NCBI RefSeq assembly: GCF_905475395.1
Contig: NC_058340.1
Span: 62,722,181-62,786,180 of the forward strand
DNA length: 64,000 bases
DNA from: Chrysoperla carnea
Lineage: Eukaryota > Arthropoda > Insecta > Neuroptera > Chrysopidae
Direction of reading: 5' to 3'
The first letter of the stretch is position 1. Every line of letters starts with the position of its first letter. The notes beneath the pieces are model-generated. The model did no database searches, was not told where the DNA came from, and saw only the letters and a list, made by a program, of their open reading frames with translations. Below are positions 1 to 11,700 of this stretch, piece after piece. A program made the position numbers and the translations under genes.

Positions 1-3000
1 AAAATAACTGGAAAGTATTATTAGAGTTTTTAATGGACACATTTTGCAAGTTGTGTCAATCTTTACGGTTCTATTATCATCCCTTCTTATATTTTAAGAT
101 AATTTCATTGGTTAACAACTTTTGTTTAATGTTCTGATCGGGGAAAGTTCTCAGTTTCCATGCTTAAACATCCTTTCCATTTGGAAGAAATATTGAACAC
201 AAACAAGATCCTATAATCCTTTCCGAGGCCGTTATTAAATAACGTAAGCTTGGTAGAATTGATATGATTTTAATTTTTTTCAAGGCCCATGGTCTGTTAC
301 GCAGCGAGAATATGGTGAGAAATTGAAAAAAAATCGACATGGATTCACGTGATATGTACGAACGTTTTACGTTTCTACGTTAACTTTAAGGAAAAACGTG
401 GAATTTAATATGAATACAATAATTGCATATAATTATATTTAAATTACCATGTACATTTATTAGTATTTAAAACAACATTTTTTTATAAAAAATATCCATT
501 AAAACAAATTTAATCAAAAGTAGTTTGCGTTAAAAAAACGAAATATTTTGGCAGTGGCGGACTTTATAATAAAATATAAAATTATTTTCTTCTAGATTTC
601 GAAATTATTTGTAATTAAAATGTTACTATAGATAGCATACTCGCTATCGTACTCTCCACTTTTTTGTCTCCATTAGTAGACCATTTGCCAATTTTCCATG
701 ATTTAAATAAAATTTATGCCACGCAATATCGAATTGAGACAGTCCGAGACCCGTAACATATTGTATCAGTGGACGTTTTTTAAGTTTTTTTCGCCCTTAA
801 CAAAAACCTATCCGCATCCTTTCCCTTTTTTTAATCAGAGGTAGTTATTTCATCACTTTTTCTTTCCTTTAAACTTTCGTTCAACCACCACCTACCCCTT
901 TATCGGCGCTTTTATCCAAAATTTTTGTTACTGAGCAAGCGGAACCCCCAATTACGCGGCGTCTGAATGCTTTCAGGATGATGGATTTTCATAGATCTCT
1001 AAGGTATTCCTTTTTTTTTATGAAGTGTTATTATTATTTTTGCACCGTTGATCCCTTTTTATTCTCATCTTTCGTCTTGGAATTGACTCCAAATGATCGA
1101 TATATATAGACCAGTCACCAAATATTAGGGACAGGTTTATGGTAAATCGCAATGAATTATTTTCGTTATTTGGACACTCTTATCTTCGTTAACGTTAATT
1201 ATACAAACACATCCATCCAAACACAACTATGTTTGTAAGATCTTTGTACTTGAGTACTTTGAAACGTAAAAATCCATTGAAAAGTGATTATAAAATTTTT
1301 AGGTTGGAAATATTTGCAACTACTCATCAGAATAGCCTTTCTAATCGTCATCCACTATTAAAGGAGAAGAAAAAAAGAAAAATATAATTTATAATTGTTA
1401 GCATACTTTTTTTTATAGAATTAAACTATTACAGTGAAGTAGGGGTGGCACATATTTGTCCTAGACCCTAGAGCAGTGCACATTATAGTTCTGTCACTGA
1501 ATTCTTATGAAAAGTACTTTCATGTAATTATTAGACATTATGAATTTAATAGCAGAAGAAACGAATCCATTGACATATGTCTAGTTGAATAAAATTGAAT
1601 AAAACCTTTTGCATTCATTTCAATTTTGGGAACAAAAGTAGAAAAAATAATGATCCGAGATACCGAGTGGCTTCTAGAAAAGAAAAATTCATAATAATAT
1701 TTTACAGAAATTGCAAATAGAAGAATAATAGAAAAATATTTATGATTATCTTATTCGATAGAAAATATCGAAAATCTTAAAAAGTGTCGTCTTTCTATCC
1801 CATAATTACAAGACTAACGCTTAGCCATATTGAAGTTTTCTAAGAAAGTAAATTGTTATTTAGGATACTAGTGGGATAACAGCATTATTAACGTACGCCA
1901 GCGAAATCTGCACAACGAGTGCGTAGAACGAGTTGGGCAGAAGTACGTTAAGAATGCGTTACCACACGTATATCGTACAAAACTTTATCTACGCCTCTAG
2001 AATGTGGAAACAGACGATAATTATTATTTAAAATTTGTCATTGCTTATTGAGAAAAATAGAAAATTAAAAAAGTTAGATACTATAGTGAATTCATTATTG
2101 TCCTAGTGCGGAAATTCATGATCACGCTTAGGCGGTAAAGAACTATTTTTCCCACACATACTGGGTGAGAAAAGAACTTCTACAGGCAAAAATACAGGCT
2201 GCGTTATAAATTCAAGAGTAAAATCTTTGTTTTATTATATCTATGATGTCACTCGAATTCTTTTTGTGAAATTGTACTTCGTAGCATGCGTGAACCAAAT
2301 TTCACATAAATATTTAGAGATTTTTTAGAGTTTAAGATTTTTTCTTAAACTTTTTACATCTTGAAACGAAGCGTTTGCGGCTGTGAACTCATAAATCATT
2401 AAGTTTTTTAATTTTTTGTGCTTACTGAGGAAACACCCAATATATGAGTCGGAAAAAATAATCAAAATCTAAATACTGGGATATCTTCTTCTAGAATATA
2501 TCTCTAAAGATTATAAATTATAATAAAATAAAATTAATAGCAATAAATACAATTTTTATTTATTAATAATAAAAAATTAAATAATACAACTAAGTATAAT
2601 TATAGTAATTAAAACAAAAATACATCGTAAATTCTAAAATAAATTATATTAATTAAAATAAAAAAATATTACTCAAAATTAAACAAAAGTTAATTTTTCA
2701 ACAAAATAACAATACATATTGAAATAATTATACCGAGATACAGTCATGTTTACTTGATAAGTGAGATTTTATCAATAAAGGCAAATAAATATCCTATAAA
2801 TATAAGATGGCTTTTTAATTCTTCCATCTTCAATTATAAATCCATCACATTAAGGTATTTCCAGCATTATGCCAGAACTATGGTAATTTTTTTTTTTTTG
2901 CAGAATTGAACGAGAAATTAATTATTTACTTACTATTAAATCCCAAGTTTCAAAAATTTTGATCGTACTAAAACACGAGATAATTATGCCTACGTTCACA

Positions 3001-3240
3001 ATTTTAACCAATTTGCGTCAAAATTATTTCTTTCTAAAAACATTCATTTAAACTCTCCTAAATTTTTTCAATTCTGTCAAAATAATTTTTTATTATCATA
3101 AGAAATATTCAAAATTAATTAAATTTCGCGATCTGAACGACCATAAATTTTGCAACTTCGGAATCTCACAGCTAAAATTATTCTGTGAAATTAAAAATTA
3201 CATTGCAATGACTATGCAGCAATTTTTTTTATTATTTTGT
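1..3240. other. Gene-free AT-rich DNA left of the CYP4 gene
   Basis: No coding frame, tRNA or long repeat that I can support. The only GC-richer patch is near 1890..1990 (around GCCAGCGAAATCTGCACAAC), without a readable product. Confidence 0.5.
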
Positions 3241-3388
3241 TCATTATATTAAATAAATATGTAAATATCAGACGTATGAGTGATTTTCGAAATAATTAAG
3301 TACTTACAGTCGTTAAGTAATTGAATATGGAAATTATTCAAAAATGATATAAATTTTTCTCTTCCTGTTTTTAGCATAGTCTGATACA

Positions 3389-3500
3389 GAAACATTTGTC
3401 TAGCAAAAGTTGTTCGAATCAAAGGTGAACATCTCATCGGCAACTTGGACGAGTCTTTGACTTTAAAGGGCAACTCGTTTTCGTTGCTGGTACATGGCCA
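3389..3500 (-). repeat. Repeat arm, inverted partner of 4132..4225
   Basis: On the minus strand this contains CAACGAAAACGAGTTG, TTTGATTCGAACAACTTTTG and AAATGTTTC, matching the plus-strand copy at 4132..4225 with a small deletion. A 114-codon minus-strand ORF covering it is not supported as a gene. Confidence 0.5.
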
Positions 3501-3764
3501 CTTAAAATTAGATGTTTTTCCGTCCAAAATCCAATATTTTTGTTTAAAGCATCTTTTTGAAATATGAAAAGATTCAGCAGAAATTGAATGCAAAAATCTA
3601 TCTATAAAAAAATAATCTTGGAAGTTTGAAACTTTGTATGGCTATAAGATAAGTTTTTGGAATGCTATTTTAAATAATAATGTGCATTTTTTCTGAAACT
3701 TCGTAAAAACTCAAAATTGAATACAATTTAGAGGCAAAATTTGAAAGACTTGATTTATTTTTAA

Positions 3765-4130
3765 TCCCCGAACAAAAAAAGGGGTGTTATAAGTTTAACC
3801 GCTATGTGTGTCTGTCTGTCTGTGGAATGGTAGCGCCTAAACGGATGAATCTAATGGGGAGTGTTCTTAGGTATGTGCTTCGCAAGTGAAAAAATAGGTG
3901 ATGATTTTCAAAATCGGTTCGGTTTGGAGAAGGCTCTAAGGAAAAAGATAATTTAATGGAGAATGCTCTTAGATACGTTTCAAGTGCGAGTTTAGGGTTC
4001 CATACCCGATATTTTATGGAGGATTTTTTAAATTTTGTAAATTTCACTTGTGATATTGAAACTATATATAAAATGTTCTTTGTTTTTGAAGGGGCAAATT
4101 TAAATTTTAAAATGTTTTTCTATCTCTTAC
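3765..4130 (+). mobile_element. TTAA-associated element, 5' part
   Basis: Begins TCCCCGAACAAAAAAAGGGG next to TTAA (3761..3764), then the same TATAAGTTTAACCGCTATG and GTCTGTCTGTGG stretch and the AATCGGTTCGGTTTGGAGAA segment shared with the 25.5 kb copy. The far end is missing. Short ORFs on both strands here are spurious. Confidence 0.65.
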
Positions 4131-4131
4131 C

Positions 4132-4225
4132 TGCAACGAAAACGAGTGGACCATTAACTGGCCATGAATGTCCAATCTAAGGTGCCTTTGATACGAACAA
4201 CTTTTACTTTACATGTTTCTATACA
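4132..4225 (+). repeat. Repeat arm, inverted partner of 3389..3500
   Basis: TGCAACGAAAACGAGTGGAC, TTTGATACGAACAACTTTTA and ACATGTTTCTATAC match the minus strand of 3389..3500. The TTAA-associated element at 3765 lies between the two arms. Confidence 0.5.
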
Positions 4226-4409
4226 AATGTTCTACTGGAATGTAGTTTGTTTTGCATAAAATGATTAAAAAATGGAACAAAAGTACGAAATTAAGTAATT
4301 AAAACGTCAATTTCGGGGCACCTTTCAAATGAATTCGAATTAAAATATCGACCTTTATTAAAAGTTGCAATTACGTCTTAATTTTCTTAAATACCCTAAT
4401 AAACGACTT

Positions 4410-4415
4410 TTTATT
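4410..4415 (-). promoter_or_regulatory. Probable polyadenylation signal of the CYP4 gene
   Basis: AATAAA on the minus strand, about 22 bases after the stop codon. The spacing is short but plausible. In DNA this AT-rich the hexamer also arises by chance. Confidence 0.35.
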
Positions 4416-4437
4416 TTTAGAATTATTTCTAAACTAT

Positions 4438-4763
4438 CTATCGTATTTTCTCTTTTATAATATCATTTGTTGATATTGACGATTTTGAATTTAATTCATT
4501 ATTCGTTTCTTCCACTGTTTCAATTAATTTTTCAGTCAACGTAATTAAATTCGATTTTGCATCTGTTTTATTCACAATTATTTCATTATTATTGTTGTAA
4601 ATTGTTTTTCGAGGTTCAATGCGAATACGAAAACCATCTTTACGTTTTAATGTTGTTTGACCTGATAATTTCCAATCGATTTCTTTTACTGTTGATGTCA
4701 CGTTATATTTTCGTAAAATATGTGATAATACAACTTTTATTTTTAGCATTGCATATTTTGGTC
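4438..4763 (-). CDS. CYP4 exon 6: L helix and C-terminal tail
   Basis: Starts after TTTTTCAG with PKYAMLKIKVVLS (L helix). It continues through GFRIRIEPR, where family members normally stop, then adds about 55 polar residues including an NNNN run before the TAG at 4438..4440. Confidence 0.9.
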
Positions 4764-7700
4764 CTGAAAAATTATTTTATATAAATGTTGATAATAAATA
4801 TTTATACTTGCTACGCTTATTTATAAAATAGAGACAAAATAAAGAAGAAAATAGAGATATAACATAAAAATTAAGTGGTATTGTTTAGCGTGATGAAATG
4901 TGACATTTGGGAGGACCCATTTCACCGCAGCCTTTCGGAGAAAATGCGATGTCCTCTATTACCCTTGACAACTTTTGGCTAAAGCATTTTTTCGTAGTTA
5001 GCGTTTTTTCAACTTTCTAATGTAAAGTGTAATTATATCTCTTGGCTCTTTGGATCTAAATTGGCTATTAAAGAAACCCGAAGTACCAGGTCCAATCTGA
5101 TGTCAGACCATGATGTCCCCCATCAAGGTATACAACTTTTTCTAAAGTTATTTTTTGATTGGTTAGCTTCAAAAGGAGATATTAAGGTGTATAGATTAAA
5201 AGGACCCACCCTGCGTAATTCGATAAGGCATATAGGTACCCGACGATATCGGAAAAGGAGGCAGATGTAAAGCTCGATAGACAAACCATGTTGGCAAAGT
5301 CGCAACAATGTTTATTATTAGATTTTCCCATCATTCACTTTTTCAAAATAGAGAAGATAGGGATAATCTATGGAGCTGTGTTAACATTTAAGATAAATTT
5401 GAAGATTGGGTGGAAATTTAAGATATCAGTCTTAGTGCAATAAAGATAACGTTTCTTTCTATTTAATAAATTCTAAAAACTTGAATTTCCTAAACAATAA
5501 ATTTTGGTATTTAAATTGGAATCAATTGATTTTATATCATCTTCGAAACTTACCAATACATGTTCTAGTTCCTGCTGAAAATGGTATAAAACTATATGGA
5601 TGTCGTTGTTTAACATTCTCTGGTAAAAAGTTATCGGGATTAAAATAATGTGGTTTCTCATAATAATCCGGGTTACGATGTATCTTCATTATTATTAAGC
5701 CTACAGTACAATTTTTTGGTAGAATGTAACCATCCTCTAATTTTAAATCTTGTATAGGTTTTCGTCCAATCATTGGAATTGCTGGATACAATCGTAATGT
5801 TTCTAATATACAACGTTCCATATATTCCATACGTCCAATATCATCATAAGTGACATCACGGTCTGAATCACCGAAAATTTCATCTAATTCTTCATGAATT
5901 TTTTTCTGATGTCTTTTATATAATCCTAATAAACTTAGAGCGAATCCTGTAGTTCCAGCTGTTGTATCTTGTCCCTGTAAATTAGAGCATTGTTAGTCCC
6001 AACAAAATTGAAAACAATAAGTATTGTAAGGAATAATCTGTACAGTTTTGGAACAAGATATTTATATTTTGTAGAGAGGTTGAAAAAGGAAAAAGATTAA
6101 GCTCCTCATTTAAAAATTTTTATTCCAGAACGGGAACATGTGAAACTATCTATATAACGAAAATTATACAAGAGAGAAGTACTATCAATAATTATTTTTG
6201 CAAAAAAATTTTGGAGAATATTTGTACAAAACTAAAAAAAATAATTATAATTACTGCATAATATAGGCAATTTATTCAATAAAAATACGTTCTTATAATG
6301 TAAGTTGTCTGTAAAAAAAAAAATAACATTTACCGCAAACATCATTGTTAAAATTTCATCCATAATTTCTTGATCACTAAATCTTTCACCATCATGCTCC
6401 GCTTCAAGTAATAAATCCAATACGACAGCTTTACGTCTTGCATTTGATTCACCTGTTTCACTTTGAATTTCTTTTTGCTGTATAAGTTCTTCTTTACGTT
6501 TCTTTATTACACTTTCTGTTAAAGGATGTATAATTTGTAAGCATTCATCTTGCTTCTTTTTTAATTTCGAATAATTAAATAGTATATCAGGACGTAACCA
6601 TAACGTATATGCTCTTATATGTACAATCTTACATACCCTGTATAAATAAACAAAGAATTATCAATATTTTTAACATAACGATCAGACAAATATATTAGGC
6701 GCCGTTCTCGATCGAATTACTACATATAATATAAATGGATTTTTATAACAAGAACTTTCTATTTCTAAGCACAAAAGCAAAGCATCTTTAAAACTCATCA
6801 AAAGCATAAAAATATTAAAAATAATTCATACTTTTCTACAGCATGCGCATAACGAACAGCATTATCACCCAATGTTTCACAATTTACCCCCATCGATGTT
6901 TCTAATAAAACATTTAATGCTTCGGCGCTTAAAATATCATGAATATCAAATTCATCTTTTCCAACTTGCTCGTACAATTTTGCAGCCATGTGTCTTGAAT
7001 GTGCATTAAAAGTGACCAGAAAATTTTTTAAAACATTTACATTAAATGCTGGCATTATAAACTTTTTATTTTTCTTAAATTTCTCACCTAAAATAAACAA
7101 TGTTTTATGATAAAATCGGTAAAGTGCGGATCAAACTCGCACAAAAAGCGTTCCGTATCGTTTTGGTGTCCTTGCGGGGCCAAATTTTAAATTATTTCAT
7201 TTTAAAATTGTGATTTTTAACATAGTACTTTATGAAAGAACTCAAAATAATGTTTATTGTACAAAATTAATCGGTGAATGAGCTTCAAAAAAATTTTCAT
7301 CATGAAAAAAATTTATCACAAATTCTGTTTATGCAAAAAAACATTGCCTAACGGCGCTTTCCAAAAAGAAAATAAAAAAACTTTGATTTTTGACGCTTTT
7401 TCGATATTTTTAAATCATTTATTTACATTTACGTCATTCAAATTGCCTAGTTGACTAGTCACGTGAAAGCCGAACCACTTTAAGTAATAGGAAATGCTTG
7501 ATTATTGAGGTAATTTCGATAGAAAATTATTTTTCGTGACCGAAAGGACTGATGCAAGTTTTTTAAAAAAAAGTGTATTTCTCCATTTTTCTTTTTTATT
7601 ATTTCTATTAATTCGACATGCTTGTGTCAAATGTATTCTGGCTGATTCAAAAACTAAATTTGATTTTAATTTAAAAATACCAAAGCATTAAAGCTTTACT

Positions 7701-8719
7701 TTAAAATTTACCTTTTGATATAAGTATACTTTCACCAAGCCAGGGTCTTAAAAATCGATATTCTTCAGCTTTTTGTACCTGATGACGATTTGCACGTAAT
7801 ATTACTTCAGCATCACGCGGATCAAATATGGCTACGTGTAATTTTGGACCAATCCATAATCCAACCATTCGGGTATATTGATTGGAAATTGAATACAATT
7901 GTTTAAAGACAGCTAAAACAAAAAACAATTTTCAAACAAATCTGTATTAATGCTTGCCTAAGCAATTTAGAAAAAAAAGATGTTCAAATTTGCTTGATAG
8001 ATTTTGCTTTAGGCTAATTTGAAGAAAACTTTATGAATAACATTAAAAATTTAGTAAATTTCTAGAGACATTATTAATGATATTATTTGGCCTAACATGG
8101 TCAAATTGCAGTACTATGCTATCCTACAGATAAGTTAAAATAATTGAAAAAAAAAAATTAACAATAAAACCCACAATGACATAATACCGACATATGACAT
8201 CTATGAACATTGTAAAATGAGTATTTTTTTAATCAAGTATATGACAGCGGTTAATTTTTTTCGTGAGTAGTTTGCCATTGAGTCATTTTACGAAAATCCA
8301 GCAAAGGAAACACTTAACATTTTAGGAATTTGTTTTTAAAAATCGGCAACTTGTGGTACATCAATGCAATGCAGTTGTATGTAATTAAATGAGAAATTGT
8401 AAATAATTATTTTAATGAACTCTCATAGATTAATTAATTGTATTTAATAGAGTATGGAATAAAACCACTTCTCCTCACTTTAATGTTCGATATACTGCCA
8501 TAGTCGATATTTTTTTCATCAATAAAAAAACCATTAAAATGAATAATTGTATTTTAGGAACTTACCTTCAGGTTTGTCCCAAAATTGTAATGCATTACCG
8601 ATTAATGGTAAACCTGATGGTCCTGGTATTTTTGGATATTTATAAGTTTCATACAATCTTTTAACCATTAAGTAAGTAGTTAAAATAATTAACCATACAA
8701 TTAACAATCCACCAACCAT
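4438..8719 (-). CDS. Cytochrome P450, CYP4 family (CYP4G-like), complete, six exons
   Basis: Membrane-bound heme monooxygenase of the endoplasmic reticulum. Exons in order: 8566..8719, 7712..7912, 6832..7087, 6334..6637, 5554..5974, 4438..4763; all introns are GT-AG and phases join, giving 553 residues. Seen: N-terminal anchor (about 3-20), proline hinge KIPGPSG (30-36), PWLG in exon 2, oxygen-binding AGQDTT (305-310), ETLR K-helix (363-366), FNPDNFLPE (416-424) and heme loop FSAGTRTCIG (437-446) with Cys444 as thiolate ligand. The start is the ATG at 8719 (A at -3, G at +4); an in-frame GTG at 8743 is not needed. The WLRPDILFN and KYAMLKIKVVLS segments resemble insect CYP4G, which makes cuticular hydrocarbons, but the roughly 40-residue insertion of that subfamily is absent. 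Odd points: the C-helix WxxxR is FKKNK (122-126), and about 55 polar residues follow the usual end. CYP4 is near certain; subfamily and substrate are inferred. Confidence 0.93.
5088..5175 (+). repeat. Dispersed repeat in CYP4 intron 5, partner of 62830..62912
   Basis: AATCTGATGTCAGACCATGA and TGATGTCCCCCATCAAGG followed by CTAAAGTTATTTTTTGATTG recur almost unchanged near 62830. Both ORFs over this segment (5061..5308) are spurious. Confidence 0.55.
5554..5974 (-). CDS. CYP4 exon 5: I helix to heme-binding cysteine
   Basis: Starts after TTTACAG with GQDTT, then carries ETLR, the FNPDNFLPE meander and FSAGTRTCI. It ends ATTG|GTAAG, one codon after the heme-ligand Cys444. Confidence 0.92.
6334..6637 (-). 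CDS. CYP4 exon 4: F-G-H region to start of I helix
   Basis: Starts after TATACAG and ends GCG|GTAAAT in phase 0, so the intron cuts the I helix directly before the Gly of AGQDTT. The segment between the KKRKEE and LDLLLEA blocks is only about 20 residues; insect CYP4G proteins carry a much longer acidic insertion here. Confidence 0.9.
6832..7087 (-). CDS. CYP4 exon 3: helix C to helix E region
   Basis: Starts after TTTTAG and ends at AAAA|GTATGA (phase 2). It holds the altered C-helix (GEKFKKNKK) followed by MPAFN, and the LLETSMGV block that in CYP4 enzymes precedes helix F. Confidence 0.9.
7100..7690. other. CYP4 intron 2 with repeat-like insert
   Basis: Most of the intron is taken up by sequence beginning GTAAAGTGCGGATCAAACTC then GCACAAAAAGCGTTCCGTAT, a motif that looks like an interspersed element. 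No second copy was found in this window. Confidence 0.35.
7712..7912 (-). CDS. CYP4 exon 2: residues 52-118
   Basis: Starts after a TTTTAG acceptor and ends at AAAAG|GTAAA. It contains the FDPRDAEVIL stretch and the RFLRPWLGESILIS segment, which is the conserved CYP4 block before helix C. Confidence 0.9.
8566..8719 (-). CDS. CYP4 exon 1: membrane anchor and proline hinge
   Basis: Encodes residues 1-51 plus one base of codon 52. It holds the hydrophobic signal anchor and the KIPGPSGLPLIG hinge that follows the anchor in microsomal P450s. The donor reads GAAG|GTAAG on the minus strand. Confidence 0.9.
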
Positions 8720-11700
8720 TTTTCTAAACAAATAAAAATGCACTAATTAAATACAAGGCTAAAATAATTTTTATAATGTATAAGCCGATAAGTTCAAGAC
8801 AAACTAAATACTTTATTGTCGAATTGCAAAAATATTGAAAAAAATTATGGAATTTATAAAAAATCAGCAATAAATCTTTCTGTTTTATCAATCAGTGTAT
8901 ATAGGATGGACGCTGAAAGTGGTAAAATACACATAACTTTCCTAAAATATGATGTATGATTTTGAGTATTTAAATTATTATTCTTAATACCTTGATTTGA
9001 ATTTTAATTCCTTTTTGCGAAACAACTTTTATACAGGGTGTCTAGCTAAGTTGGCTACATATGAAAAATTTATTTCTTATAAGGCGTACTTTCAAAAATA
9101 TTAACATTCAGCTATTCATTTTTGACAACGAATATACAGGTTCCCACAAATTGCGAAAGTACTATTTTTAGAACGTCGCTGATAGAAGATAAACAAAAGG
9201 GGAAAAACGTGTTTTATGTGGAAAACAATGAAACTAATTGCATATTTCCATAAATGAACTGAATTAACCAGACGAATATAGAAGAATGTTAATTGATGTG
9301 AAACTTGGAAAAAAAACTAATCTTTCGAATCCGTCAGCGTAATTACGAATTAAAATTATTAAACGGTACCCTTCACAACCGTACAAACCTTTCATTTGCT
9401 TACTTATATAACTTTTAATTTCATTTCCTGTACCCACATCTAAGATGAATTATGGTATTGCATAAAAGCAAAATTTAGTAATGATATCTTCCAACATATC
9501 TTATTCCAAAATAAATTATTCTTTTACCAGTGTCAAGATATAAAAGTTATACGTAAAACGATTTGTTGAATTAATTGAGAAGATAAATCAAATTGGCATA
9601 CAAATTACATATTGACAGATAAAATATATAAAATACACTGGCATGAATTTACAATGAGATAGCTTTAAAAATGAATTGATATGAGGCAGAATTATTTTTA
9701 CTTCAGAAATCGACTTTAAAACCTACACGAACCTAACTTAAGCGTTTATAATTCTAAAACACCAATGATTTGTGAAATATTATAGCCAAAAAATTAAAAG
9801 TCTCTTAGGTAAACAAAACAAAAAGACAATCAAGAATCAAGAGTCAAGTTTTTGAATGAAAGTCTGTAATAAATAAATATGCGATAATACAATTTCTACA
9901 TTGTAAGTTTGGAAGTACTTTTTAATTTTTTTAATTTTTTACTTTAATTTTTCCCAGTTCTGTAGGAAGAGGAAGGGTAATTAGGACACAATTGGGTAGA
10001 TGACTGACATCGAATTTGTCACGTTGCCCATAAAATTGTAAAAGTAGACTTGATACCATAACAAAATTAAGTTTAATTAAAATTGATTAAAAATTGAATA
10101 TCGAAATAAGCATTCAAAGATTGTTGCCCATCTCTTTTTACAAAAAAGAGTTTTATATATGGCTAGCTCGATACCCGCATTAAAAAATAAAGACTGATAA
10201 AGACTACCGCGTTATAGCCTTCACCTATTTTGCTCTCACTTATCCCCTTTCCATAATACTCGAAATAGGGATTGTTTTACACAGGTAAAATATATAGCAG
10301 TTTTCAATTTTTTTACAGCCATGCATTGTATTTTTACCATTTTTAAATTTCAACGTTTACCATTTTTACAGAAATATTTTTTTATGGTTCCAAATGATGC
10401 TCATGTGTTACTCTGATGCATGAGGTATATTATTGTAGAGTTTAAATAAAATTCAGTATTTTTGCGTGAAATTATCACAAACAAACAAACAACCTTACTT
10501 CCACATTTATAATCTATACATGTATATAGGGGTAGGTACAGGGATCTCTATGGTGATACTCAACGATTACGTCACTTTTAATGTATCTTTATTTAATTAG
10601 GAGTATAAAACGTTCATATTAGGCGCATTCCACAGATTTTCAAAAACCAACTTCAATTTTGCGTCTGTGAAGTAAAAACTAAGAACTCTTCACCTAAATT
10701 AATGCAAAAATTTTGTCATCATCCCAATTTTACATTCACCAAAATTTTCATGCCCTATTTAATCAGGCCTTTACCTTGATATGGAGGCTATATTAAATCG
10801 TCGAAAAAATATGGTAAAATGATTTTCGGGCACCATTTGACCATTTTCTGTGACCATTATTTTCGAATTATTGACAATCGTTGAAATTTCTGCCAGTGTT
10901 ATTCTGAGCTTCAGCTCACCAGAATGTATCACATTGTGCAACAATACCTGATGTGTCTCACATTTTATCCCGATCAGTGTAAATCAATACATTCTAGATA
11001 GGTACTAACTATTATTATCAGTTTTTCACATGACAATGATTAAAATATGTTTGTTACGGTTTCGAAAATAATAATATCAAAACAAATCTAGTTTAACAAA
11101 TAATAAAAAAAAAACAGTAAATTTAAATTATTGTTGTCTAGTAAAAATGGATCAAATTATTTTGATATTTTTTTTAATGTATAGAACAACGTAAGAAGAA
11201 TCTTAATAAGATCCAATTTAGTTATTATATTCTTAATTTGAATCGTTCGGTTTTGTTAATTATAATATTTATTATTATAATATTTTATTATTATTATCAT
11301 TATTGTTAATATGTATTACTTATCAAATAAATAAAAAAATCTTCTTTGAATTTCTTGCTTAACAATAAATAACAAATGTTTCTTTTTTTACGGGTTTAAA
11401 TTAAATTTAAATTAGCTGTAAAATTATTGCTTTTACAATTGTCGAATTTTTTATTTTTTATAAATTTAACATTGGACATAAAAATTCGATAATTTTGTAT
11501 GATTATATAAAAAATTTTAATAAAAAATATTTTTTAAGGGACAAGCGTTTATTGTACTAAAAAGTAGAAAATAATTTTATCTATAAGTCGCTCATAATTA
11601 TTCATCGCATTAATTTTCTATGAATAAATAAATGACCTTGCTTGACCAATCAAAACTACCTTAAGTTCAAGGAAGCCATTTTTAAACATAAAAAAAGGTT

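Noticed and set aside
3249..3593. 114-codon minus-strand ORF
   Set aside because: It covers a dispersed repeat whose inverted partner lies at 4132..4225 and has no recognisable domain.
8720..8743. Earlier in-frame start (GTG at 8743) for the CYP4 gene
   Set aside because: It is GTG, not ATG, and the ATG at 8719 has a good context and gives a normal P450 signal anchor.
8770..8775. TATAAA on the minus strand upstream of the CYP4 ATG
   Set aside because: Such hexamers are frequent in this AT-rich sequence and no initiator or transcript start can be shown.
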